Part shown: positions 7,860-15,079 of the stretch, in pieces
How the letters are laid out: each line of letters opens with the position of its first letter
How positions within the stretch are numbered: position 1 is the stretch's first letter
NCBI GenBank assembly: GCA_016934895.1
Contig: JAFGRZ010000107.1
Location: forward strand, 1-30,460
Source: Candidatus Aminicenantota bacterium
GTDB lineage: Bacteria; Acidobacteriota; Aminicenantia; Aminicenantales; UBA8522
Length of the DNA: 30,460 nt
Reading direction: 5' to 3'
Notes under the pieces: model-generated
Seen by the model: the letters and a program-made list of their open reading frames with translations, nothing else
Told to the model about the DNA's origin: nothing
Databases searched by the model: none
Position numbers and translations under genes: made by a program

Positions 7860-8939
7860 ATGAACATACTGGCGATCGAAACGTCATGCGATGAGACGGC
7901 CGCGGCCGTCGTCACCTCCGGCCGCCGGATCGTGAGCAGTGTGGTCCTCTCCCAGGACGAGGTTCACGCGCCTTACGGTGGGGTCGTTCCCGAACTGGCC
8001 TCGCGCCAGCATCTCCGCTCGATCGGCTATATCGTCAACGAGAGCCTGGAACGCGCTTCGATGAAGACCGCGGACATCGATGCCTTTGCCGTCACCCAGG
8101 GACCCGGTCTCATCGGGTCCCTCCTCGTCGGGCTCTCTTTCGCCAAAGGACTGGCCTATTACCACCGCAAACCTCTCCTGGGCATCGACCATCTGGAGGC
8201 CCACATCGAGTCCGCCTTCCTCGAGAATCCCGCCATCCCTTTTCCCGCGATCGCTCTCCTCGTTTCCGGCGGGCACACTTCGCTTTTCCATCTCAAGAAG
8301 AGATTGCATTTCAGGGTTCTCGGCAGGACCCGGGATGACGCCGCCGGCGAGGCGATGGATAAAATCGCCAAGTTTCTCGGCCTGGGTTATCCCGGGGGGC
8401 CGGTGATCGAACGGCTGGCCGCCGGGGGAGACCCGGAGAGGTTCGCTTTTGCCCTTCCGCGGATGAAGGACCACAGCCTGGACTTCAGTTTCAGCGGCCT
8501 GAAGACGGCCGCTCTGAGGTGGATCGGCGAAACGAAGATGTCGGGAAAGCACGGCCATCTCGCCGACTTCCTGGCGAGCTTCGAAGCCGCCGTCGTCCGG
8601 GCCCTCCTGGAGAATGTCACCGGGGCGATCGAGAGGCATCGTCCCGTCTCCCTCATCCTCTGCGGCGGCGTGGCCCGCAACAAGAGGCTGCGGGAGGGTT
8701 TCGGGGCGCTGGCGCGAACATCCGGATTGAGCGCTTTCATTCCCTCGCCGACGCTCTGCACCGACAACGCCGCCATGGTCGCCGCCCTGGCCGCCGAGAG
8801 AATGCAGCGCGCGGGAAAACCCCGTCGCTGGCTCGATCTTGACGCCTACCCGCGCTTCAATCCCGCCACGGGAGGACCTGGAAAAGGAAGGGTTCGAGCG
8901 CCATCGACTCGTCCGAGCGATGGACGAGCCGGAGGCTGA
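7860..8939 (+). CDS. tsaD: tRNA N6-adenosine threonylcarbamoyltransferase
   Basis: The product (359 aa from ATG 7860) is TsaD/Kae1, which transfers threonylcarbamoyl to A37 of ANN-decoding tRNAs together with TsaB and TsaE. Evidence is the ASKHA start ILAIETSCDETA, the metal-binding HLEAH (H111, H115) and the third ligand D302 in TDNAAM. SGGHTSLF, GEAMDKIAKFLGLGYPGG, FSFSGLKTA and CGGVARN are also present. The family normally ends shortly after LDLDAYPRF (325-333). Here about 25 further basic, Gly/Arg-rich residues overlap the 3' end of the convergent membrane-protein gene. An in-frame ATG at 7803 would add 19 residues upstream of the conserved start and is less likely. Confidence 0.95.
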   Translation: MNILAIETSCDETAAAVVTSGRRIVSSVVLSQDEVHAPYGGVVPELASRQHLRSIGYIVNESLERASMKTADIDAFAVTQGPGLIGSLLVGLSFAKGLAYYHRKPLLGIDHLEAHIESAFLENPAIPFPAIALLVSGGHTSLFHLKKRLHFRVLGRTRDDAAGEAMDKIAKFLGLGYPGGPVIERLAAGGDPERFAFALPRMKDHSLDFSFSGLKTAALRWIGETKMSGKHGHLADFLASFEAAVVRALLENVTGAIERHRPVSLILCGGVARNKRLREGFGALARTSGLSAFIPSPTLCTDNAAMVAALAAERMQRAGKPRRWLDLDAYPRFNPATGGPGKGRVRAPSTRPSDGRAGG

Positions 8940-11238
8940 TCTCGTAGAAGCGGAGATCCCTGAGCGCGTAGGACGCGGCCGGGCGGAAGACGATCTCTCT
9001 GACATCCTGCTCCGACCTTCCTTTCCAAAGCGGGAGATCGAATTGCCGCATCTCCAGATCGTATTCCCCGGTCTTCGACCCGAAGCGGAGCTTGACCGCC
9101 TCCAGTTCTTTCCGCGAGGCGAAGAGGAGCCGGTAGGGTTTCTCGACGTGAAGATAGAAATCGCCGCCGTCTTTTAAAATAGCCCCCCGTCCCATCGGGA
9201 ACGTGTAAAAGCCGAGCTTGCTCTGGTTCGAGTAGGCGATGGTCTTGTAGGGATAGATCGGCCCCCGGGGGAAAAGCACCCAGAGGAAAAAGCCGGCGGC
9301 GAGAACGGAGAAGACGAAGAGGGCCGGAACGGCCCGGCCCACCGGCCGCTCTTTCCGGGAAAAAACGTAAGCCAGAAAAAAGAGGGCGATCGCGGCGAGC
9401 CAGAGATAATTGGGGAGATAACGGGTGTTGTCGACTTTGATGAACGACGGAAGGTAAGGCGGGAGAAAGATATGCCGGTTGCCGAGGTAGGCGAAGAACT
9501 CGCCCGGCCGGGAGGTGAATTCATGGGTGGTCGGCTGGTAGAGAAAAGACGGATGGCCGAGCATGATGACCGCGATGAGGAAACCGGCGGCCGCGGCCGC
9601 GCCGAAAAGAAACGAGAAGACCCGGCGGCGGTTGTGAACGAGAAAATACCCGACGGCGATGATCAGGATCCAGGAAAGGGGCGCCAGGACCCGTCCCTGG
9701 GGTGAAGCCCCCTGGCGGTGAGTGAAGAGAGCGTAATTGGCCAGGAAGGGAAGCCCGATGAAGAGCAGGCTCCAGAAGTCTCGCCTGTTCCGGCGGAAAA
9801 CCTCGACGAAACCGAGGAAAGAGAAAAAATACAGCGGGGAGTAGAGAAGCAGTCCGTCCCGCTGGTCGAGGAAATAATCCAGGAGGGCGTCGATCCGGGC
9901 CCGGAGGGGGATGCCCAGCAAAAGCTCCTTGAACGCGTCCAGCCGTCCCGGCGTCATCACCCCTTCGTAGACGGCGATGGGAGAAAAAGTCCCATAGAGC
10001 GAGTAGACGAACAGGTAGAAAAGGGCCATGGACAGGACGGGAAGGACGGCGAAGGTCAGGGCTCTGAACCGGGCCCTGTGTTCTCTGAGCAGGAAATACA
10101 AGCAGACCAGGAAGAGCGGATAGAAAATGAAGCTGTATTTTAGGCCGAACCAGGGGAAAAGGCCCAGGAGGAAGCCGAATAATAATAGCTGCCTTGAGGA
10201 CAGGGGCGCCCGTCCGCCGATCTTCCGGAAGATGAGAACGGCGAAAAAAGCGACGGGAATCTCCGGATAGAGATGGACGGCGTAGAAGAGAACGGGAGCG
10301 CTGAACGAGTAGAATGTCCAGAGGCCCAGGGACAACCGCTCCTTCTCCCATGTTTCCCGGGCATAGAGGTAGACCTGAACTCCCAGGAGCGACGCCCAGA
10401 GTGCCAGGCTCGTCTTCAGGATGAGAGTGAGCCACTTGCCGGGGAAGTGCTGGCTCAGCCAGTAGAAGGGGACCATCAGGACGGAAATCCCGGGCAGGTT
10501 GATGGGATAGATGGTCCCTTCGCCCTTTTTGCCTTGGCGGCCGTATATGCCCAGCTTCAGCCGGGGATGGTCCTTCTTCGAATAGAAGTGGAAGTAATCC
10601 TGCCGGGCGTAGTTGTCGGCCACGTTGATATCGCCGTCCCGGAGAAGACTGTGCGTCGTCAGAAGATAAAAGGGCTCATCGCCCGAGAATGAAGTCCCTT
10701 CCCAGACAAGGATGAAGCCCGCGGCCTGATAGATGAAGAAGGAGATCAGGAAAAGAACCACGAGCCGGCGGCGGGGTTCCAGGGATGAGAACCGGGAAAC
10801 GGTCCGGTCGAACCAGGATCCGCGCTTGACCAGGAAACGGGCGAACCGGGAAAGGTGAAGGGAAAGCGTTCCCAGGACGGCCAGGGCGGCGAGGACGCGG
10901 AGCCGGGACCGGAGGTCGCCGCTTGTGGTGTAAAACCGGAGGAGCCAGGGGCTCAAAAATAGGAGGCCCAGAGGGAGGGAGGAGAAGGCGAAGCGGCGCC
11001 GCCAGAATCCCGGGTCGGCGCCGAAATAGGACGCTTCCGCGCGGACGAGCAGGCGCGCCGAGACGAGGATCAACGCGAAAGCCGCCGCCCAGAAGATGAG
11101 GATGGCCAGTCTGGGTTTATACGAATGATCGAGAATGGTGAAGCGCGCGCTCTGAAGATAGATGTCGATGAAGAGCGCGATCCCGAGTGAAAGGACGACA
11201 AAAAATCCCATTCCCAGGATTTGCCGGCCTTTTTTCAT
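8857..11238 (-). CDS. Multi-pass membrane protein, GT-C glycosyltransferase-like
   Basis: The product (793 aa) has roughly a dozen hydrophobic helices. After the fifth or sixth helix there is a loop with FSGDEPFY (D187, E188), an acidic pair typical of the first periplasmic loop of GT-C enzymes, and a long soluble loop rich in charged residues. The C-terminal 150 residues are soluble and beta-rich. I infer a polyprenyl-phosphate-sugar-dependent glycosyltransferase of the envelope; donor and acceptor are unknown, and the fold call is by pattern only. The start at ATG 11238 is favoured because the upstream in-frame TTG at 11274 is itself the first base of a TTGACA -35 box. The 3' end overlaps tsaD on the other strand by 83 bp. 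Confidence 0.75.
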   Translation of the reverse strand: MKKGRQILGMGFFVVLSLGIALFIDIYLQSARFTILDHSYKPRLAILIFWAAAFALILVSARLLVRAEASYFGADPGFWRRRFAFSSLPLGLLFLSPWLLRFYTTSGDLRSRLRVLAALAVLGTLSLHLSRFARFLVKRGSWFDRTVSRFSSLEPRRRLVVLFLISFFIYQAAGFILVWEGTSFSGDEPFYLLTTHSLLRDGDINVADNYARQDYFHFYSKKDHPRLKLGIYGRQGKKGEGTIYPINLPGISVLMVPFYWLSQHFPGKWLTLILKTSLALWASLLGVQVYLYARETWEKERLSLGLWTFYSFSAPVLFYAVHLYPEIPVAFFAVLIFRKIGGRAPLSSRQLLLFGFLLGLFPWFGLKYSFIFYPLFLVCLYFLLREHRARFRALTFAVLPVLSMALFYLFVYSLYGTFSPIAVYEGVMTPGRLDAFKELLLGIPLRARIDALLDYFLDQRDGLLLYSPLYFFSFLGFVEVFRRNRRDFWSLLFIGLPFLANYALFTHRQGASPQGRVLAPLSWILIIAVGYFLVHNRRRVFSFLFGAAAAAGFLIAVIMLGHPSFLYQPTTHEFTSRPGEFFAYLGNRHIFLPPYLPSFIKVDNTRYLPNYLWLAAIALFFLAYVFSRKERPVGRAVPALFVFSVLAAGFFLWVLFPRGPIYPYKTIAYSNQSKLGFYTFPMGRGAILKDGGDFYLHVEKPYRLLFASRKELEAVKLRFGSKTGEYDLEMRQFDLPLWKGRSEQDVREIVFRPAASYALRDLRFYEISLRLVHRSDESMALEPFLFQVLPWRD

Positions 11239-11245
11239 CGCCTTG

Positions 11246-11274
11246 AGTATGGGTAAACCCCGTTTCGCTGTCAA
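11246..11274 (-). promoter_or_regulatory. Promoter placing the transcript start at the ATG of the GT-C gene
   Basis: On the minus strand, TTGACA (11274-11269) and CATACT (11251-11246) are 17 nt apart. Only seven bases (11245-11239, CAAGGCG) separate the -10 box from the ATG at 11238, so the transcript would begin at or within about two bases of the start codon. Confidence 0.6.
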
Positions 11275-11335
11275 GAGGAGTGAGGCTCTGTGACAAAAAG
11301 CGGGGTGATTTGAGCAAGTCCGCCCTCCACCGTCC

Positions 11336-13321
11336 TTAGGGCTGTGTTTCGTCTCGTCCTTGCCGGAACTGGGTTTCGTACAGCGAAGCGTACAGGCCGC
11401 CCCTGGCCAGGAGCTCCGCGTGGGTTCCCTGCTCGACCAGCCGCCCGGCCTCGAGCACCAGGATGACGTCGGCCGCCAGGATCGTGCTCAGACGGTGGGC
11501 GATGACCAGGCTCGTCCGTCCGCGCATGATGCGCTCCAGCGCCTGTTGGATCAGCGCTTCGGATTGACTGTCGAGCGAGGAGGTCGCCTCGTCGAGCACG
11601 AGGATGCGGGGATCCTTGAGGATAACACGGGCGATGGCGATGCGTTGTTTCTCGCCGCCGGAGAGGCGGTACCCGCGGTTTCCGACGATGGTGTCGTAGC
11701 CTTCGGGCAGGCCGGCGATGAAATCGTGGATGTTGGCCGCCCGGCAGGCCGCTTCGATCGCGTCCGGACCGGCGTCCGGCCTGGCGTAAAGAAGATTGGC
11801 CCGGATCGTGTCGTTGAACAGGAAGGTTTCCTGGGTCACCATGCCGATGTGCTTCGCCAGGGTGCTCAGGGTCAGATCGCGAAGGTCGTGGCCGTCGATG
11901 CTGACGGCGCCGCTCGTCGGGTCGTAAAGCCGGGGTAGGAGGTAGGTGACCGTGGTCTTCCCCGCTCCGCTCGGGCCTACGAGCGCGGCCAGCTCGCCCG
12001 GCTTGATCTCGAAGCTGAGGTTTCGCAGAGCCCAGCGTTCCGGGGAGGGCGTTTGTGCGGCTGGAACCTTCTCCAAGGATTCCGGGTCCGCGACCTGCAG
12101 CTTCCCGCCTTCCTGCGAGAGAGGAGGAGGTATGCCCCGGCCGCGCGGGTCGAAACGGATGACCTCGCTCAGCCCCGAGGCGGCAGCTTCCGCCGCGTTC
12201 TCCCCCGGCCGGTAGCTGAACGAGACATCTGAAAATCGGACCTCCCCCCCAACCGACTCCAGAGTCCGCGCGCCCGGCCTTTCCTCGATCTCCGGCGGAA
12301 GGTCAAGGACCTCGAAGACCCGCTCGAAGCTGACCAACGAAGTGGCCAGATCCATGCGCGCGTTGGTCAGCGCCGAGAGCGGTCCGTAGAGCATTCCCAG
12401 GTACGCCGTGAAGGCGACGATCGTGCCGATGGTGAACCCGGACCCGCGCAGGACGAGCCAACCGCCGCCCCAGAACACGACGACCGTGCCGACCGCGCTG
12501 ATCAGGCTCACCGTCAAAAAGAACCAGCGCATCATGTAAGCTTGGCGCACGCCGGCGCGGCGGACGCGGTCGGCCCGGCCGCGGAACCGATCCAGCTCCA
12601 GGGCGGCCCGCCCGAACAACTTGACGAGCAGGGCGCCGCTGACGTTCAGGGTTTCGTCCATCATGGCGTTCATCTCGGCATTGAGCGTCATCTGTTCGCG
12701 GACGACGGCGCGCAACTTCTTGCCCAGGAAGCGGGCCGGGACGAGAAACAGCGGCAGCACAGCGATCGCCAGCAGCGTCAGCCGCCACTCCAGGCGCAGC
12801 ATGATCACCAGGGCGCTGACCAGCGTGACGGAATTGGTGAACACGTCGACGATGGTGCCGCTGACCGCCCTTTGGGCGCCGATGACATCGTTGTTCAGCC
12901 GCGAGAGGAGCTCCCCCGTTTTTATGTGGGTGAAGAATCGCAGGGCCATGCGGTGCAGGTGGCCAAAGAGCTCTGTCCGCAAGTCACAAATGATGCCCTC
13001 GCCCACGGACGAGCCGAGATACCGTTGGGCCACTCCCAAAAGCCCGTTGACCAGAGGGACGGCCAACATGCCGAGCGCGAGCCAGGTCAGCCGCTGGAGG
13101 TCGCGTTCCGGCAGGGCCTGGTCGATGAGGTTGCGCACCAGCAACGGGGGGACCAGTCCGAGCAGGGTCACGACCATGATCAGGCCCAGCATGGCCGCGA
13201 TGCGGCCGATGTAGGGGCGCCCGTAGGCCAGGGCGCGCCGGATCAAGGCCCAGCTGATCTCCGGCCGGTCCTGCTTTTCGTCGTAGCGCAGAAAGGACCG
13301 CCAACCGCCGCCGTTAGGCAT
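11336..13321 (-). CDS. ABC transporter, fused permease and ATP-binding protein (exporter type)
   Basis: The 661-aa half-transporter has a six-helix ABC exporter membrane domain (about 35-325) and a nucleotide-binding domain. Motifs are all intact: A-loop Tyr 370, Walker A GPSGAGKTT (449-457), Q-loop Gln 497, signature LSGGEKQR (553-560), Walker B ILVLDE ending at E578, and switch His 609. It should form homodimers, or heterodimers with a partner not in this window, and export a lipid, peptide or drug; the sequence does not say which. Unusually, about 55 low-complexity residues (about 373-429, Ala/Pro/Gly/Glu rich) are inserted between the A-loop strand and the next beta strand. AAAAGGA precedes the ATG. 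Confidence 0.93.
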   Translation of the reverse strand: MPNGGGWRSFLRYDEKQDRPEISWALIRRALAYGRPYIGRIAAMLGLIMVVTLLGLVPPLLVRNLIDQALPERDLQRLTWLALGMLAVPLVNGLLGVAQRYLGSSVGEGIICDLRTELFGHLHRMALRFFTHIKTGELLSRLNNDVIGAQRAVSGTIVDVFTNSVTLVSALVIMLRLEWRLTLLAIAVLPLFLVPARFLGKKLRAVVREQMTLNAEMNAMMDETLNVSGALLVKLFGRAALELDRFRGRADRVRRAGVRQAYMMRWFFLTVSLISAVGTVVVFWGGGWLVLRGSGFTIGTIVAFTAYLGMLYGPLSALTNARMDLATSLVSFERVFEVLDLPPEIEERPGARTLESVGGEVRFSDVSFSYRPGENAAEAAASGLSEVIRFDPRGRGIPPPLSQEGGKLQVADPESLEKVPAAQTPSPERWALRNLSFEIKPGELAALVGPSGAGKTTVTYLLPRLYDPTSGAVSIDGHDLRDLTLSTLAKHIGMVTQETFLFNDTIRANLLYARPDAGPDAIEAACRAANIHDFIAGLPEGYDTIVGNRGYRLSGGEKQRIAIARVILKDPRILVLDEATSSLDSQSEALIQQALERIMRGRTSLVIAHRLSTILAADVILVLEAGRLVEQGTHAELLARGGLYASLYETQFRQGRDETQP

Positions 13322-13381
13322 GGCGCGAATCCTTTTCGGGGTGTGCTGCCGGCCTGTCGCGGATGTGTTTCAAAAGGAAGA

Positions 13382-13410
13382 ATGGTAACACCGCAACGGC
13401 GCTCCGTCAA
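13382..13410 (-). promoter_or_regulatory. Promoter of the ABC transporter gene
   Basis: On the minus strand, TTGACG (13410-13405) and TACCAT (13387-13382) are 17 nt apart. The predicted start is near 13375, giving a leader of about 54 nt with AAAAGGA before the ATG at 13321. It is back to back with the plus-strand promoter at 13428. Confidence 0.6.
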
Positions 13411-13427
13411 TGGCCGGGGGCCGGCGG

Positions 13428-13456
13428 TTGACTTTGCCTCGGGGGGCTTCTATGAT
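13428..13456 (+). promoter_or_regulatory. Promoter upstream of the GIY-YIG gene
   Basis: TTGACT (13428-13433) and TATGAT (13451-13456) are 17 nt apart, a close match to the sigma-70 consensus. The predicted leader before the GIY-YIG ATG is about 130 nt, long enough to hold a 22-codon ORF at 13496-13564. Confidence 0.7.
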
Positions 13457-13495
13457 TTATTCGGGCGCGGCTGGAGCCCCGGACGAGAGGCCTTC

Positions 13496-13564
13496 ATGAC
13501 GGTTGTCTTGAGCGTTGCGCGGCTTGCGGTGTTGACGGGATCCGCTTGCGTCTCCCTTCGCTGA
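13496..13564 (+). CDS. Possible 22-codon leader ORF
   Basis: An ATG at 13496 follows GAGAGG with a 5-nt spacer and opens a 22-residue hydrophobic reading frame ending at TGA 13562-13564, within the predicted leader of the GIY-YIG gene. I recognise no family. It could be a regulatory leader peptide or chance. Confidence 0.3.
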   Translation: MTVVLSVARLAVLTGSACVSLR

Positions 13565-13591
13565 GGACCCGCCCGCCGATCTGGAGAAAAG

Positions 13592-13978
13592 ATGTCAAAG
13601 ACAGCGACGGTGAAAACAAGAAAGGACATCAAAAGAGAATATCGAGAGAGGAAGAAGCCGGCCGGCATCTTCCAGGTCAAGAATACAGCGAACGGCAAGG
13701 TGCTGTTGGGCAGCAGCCTGAATCTCGAAGGGCCGCTGAACAGCCACAAGTTCATGTTGACCATCGGCCACCACCGGAATGAGGCTCTCCAGAAAGAATG
13801 GAACGAATACGGTCCCGAAAATTTCGTCTTTGAGATCCTCGAGGTCGTGAAGGTCAAGGACGATCCGGGCTTCAACGTGAGTGACGAGTTGACATTGCTC
13901 GAGGAGATCTGGCTGGAGAAGCTTCAACCGTTCGGCGAGCGGGGGTACAATGCCTCTCCGAAAATCCGCCAGGCCTGA
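13592..13978 (+). CDS. GIY-YIG nuclease family protein (stand-alone, degenerate motif)
   Basis: The 128-aa product resembles small stand-alone GIY-YIG proteins. A basic leader (1-23) is followed by AGIFQVKNTANGKVLLGSS, where GIF (25-27) and LLG (38-40) stand for the GIY and YIG halves. Then come a helix with HKFMLTIGHH, the LQKEWNEYGPENFVFEILE strand-helix unit (67-84) and an acidic segment LTLLEEIWLEKL (101-112). Both Tyr residues of the name motif are replaced (Phe and Leu), so cleavage activity is uncertain. The start is supported by GGAGAAAAG just upstream. It has its own promoter and no partner gene, so its role is unknown; such proteins are often carried by mobile elements, but none is seen here. 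Confidence 0.75.
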   Translation: MSKTATVKTRKDIKREYRERKKPAGIFQVKNTANGKVLLGSSLNLEGPLNSHKFMLTIGHHRNEALQKEWNEYGPENFVFEILEVVKVKDDPGFNVSDELTLLEEIWLEKLQPFGERGYNASPKIRQA

Positions 13979-14082
13979 AGGCCGTGGCGATCCGTGCGTT
14001 TTCTGAGTGTCTTATCCCGGCGGCGGTCTGATGCCGTCTTGCGGCCTCCTCGGGCGCGGAAGCGGATGCGTTCGCCGCGACG

Positions 14083-14880
14083 CTATTTGATCGCCACCCC
14101 CATCGTGTCCCGGTGCCAGTCGATCAGCGTCCTCAGGTAGGGCCCGATCGCTTCGGGTGAGCTGAAGCCGGCCCGGCGGGCCGCTTCTTCCCTTCTTTCT
14201 TTGGTGATCTCGCCGCTTGACGCCCAGTGCATGATGTCGCGGTAGCAGCCGAGCGTGAAGAGGTCCCAGGCGGCCCCTTGGTCGCGCACAAAAATCATGT
14301 TTTCCGGCCGCCCTAGGGCAACCTGGTAAATATTTTCCATCTCGCGTTCCTTATACAGCTCCTCCTGCTTGCCCGGAAGTGCGACGCAGATCTCGATATG
14401 GTAGTAGGCCGTGTCTTCGAACGCTTTTTTCATGGACTCGAGGGGAGGCCCCAGAACGAGGATGTCTTCGCGCCAGGCCGAGCAGGCGTTGAGCTTTCGG
14501 AGAAACGCCTTGTGCGGGAGAGCGGAAGCCTCTGCGGCCTTGTTTCGCCTGGCCATCCGCTCCTTCGAATAGAACTCGCTGTAGCTCCCCATGGGGAAAA
14601 GGAGCATGAGATCCCACTGATCGCCCTGGGTGTGCCGCCACCAGAAAGGGCGCTCGTCACCGGACGCATCATAAACGTCCATCCGGCTCTTGGTGAGGTC
14701 GATGAGCTCGAGAAGCTTTCCCGGAGCCGCCCGGACGAATGTCGTTTTATACAGATATGCAGGCTCTGCCGTCTGCGGGGGATTCGCCGGCGTGACGGCG
14801 GCACAGGACAATACGGCCGGGGTCGTGAGACAGGCGACAAGTCCCGTGATCATCGACATTTTCGCCAGACGATTTCTCAT
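14083..14880 (-). CDS. Lipoprotein with two repeated ferredoxin-like (dimeric alpha/beta barrel) units
   Basis: The 265-aa product begins with a lipoprotein signal ending in a VLSC lipobox (Cys 26). Two halves look homologous to each other. Residues about 41-104 carry YLYKTTFVRAAPGK and QGDQWDLMLLFPMGSYSEFY. Residues about 158-220 carry YYHIEICVALPGK and QGAAWDLFTLGCYRDIMHW. Each half fits a strand-helix-strand pattern like EthD, NIPSNAP or ABM proteins, which form alpha/beta barrels as dimers; here the barrel could form within one chain. I know no function for it. The ATG at 14880 has GAGGAGG four bases upstream; a longer start at 14973 would bury the signal peptide. Confidence 0.7.
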   Translation of the reverse strand: MRNRLAKMSMITGLVACLTTPAVLSCAAVTPANPPQTAEPAYLYKTTFVRAAPGKLLELIDLTKSRMDVYDASGDERPFWWRHTQGDQWDLMLLFPMGSYSEFYSKERMARRNKAAEASALPHKAFLRKLNACSAWREDILVLGPPLESMKKAFEDTAYYHIEICVALPGKQEELYKEREMENIYQVALGRPENMIFVRDQGAAWDLFTLGCYRDIMHWASSGEITKERREEAARRAGFSSPEAIGPYLRTLIDWHRDTMGVAIK

Positions 14881-15023
14881 GAATCCTCCTCGTCGGTGTT
14901 GCCGGGCCTTGGCTCGGAAAGCTGGCCCGGGAGAGTCCTCAAGATCTCCGTCAGAGATTCGGTTTTGTCCCATTCTCCGCCGGTCCCCTGTTCAACCAGA
15001 TCTAGGCTCCGCATTTTGGAGTC

Positions 15024-15053
15024 CATATATCGCAGGCGCCGACAGCCTGTCAA
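15024..15053 (-). promoter_or_regulatory. Promoter candidate for the duplicated-domain lipoprotein
   Basis: On the minus strand, consensus TTGACA (15053-15048) is followed after 18 nt by TATATG (15029-15024). The leader to the ATG at 14880 would be about 135 nt; nothing recognisable as a riboswitch is seen in it. Confidence 0.55.
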
Positions 15054-15079
15054 GCCATCGAATCAACGGCCCGTCGAGA

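Noticed and set aside
11239..11274. TTG start at 11274 for the GT-C gene
   Set aside because: The TTG is part of the TTGACA -35 box, so it would not be in the transcript.
11275..11335. Rho-independent terminator after the ABC transporter gene
   Set aside because: A short GC stem before TTTTT can be drawn on the minus strand, but only about four pairs match, with a long loop.
12542..13564. 340-aa plus-strand ORF
   Set aside because: It is antisense to the ABC transporter membrane domain and rich in His, Gln and Asp as expected of a shadow frame; only its last 23 codons or so, outside the transporter, were considered as a leader ORF.
13592..13978. GIY-YIG gene as a sign of a group I intron or phage
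   Set aside because: No intron structure, phage gene or integrase is visible on either side; it looks like a stand-alone chromosomal gene.
14881..14973. ATG 14973 for the lipoprotein
   Set aside because: It would add 31 polar residues before the lipoprotein signal; ATG 14880 has GAGGAGG.
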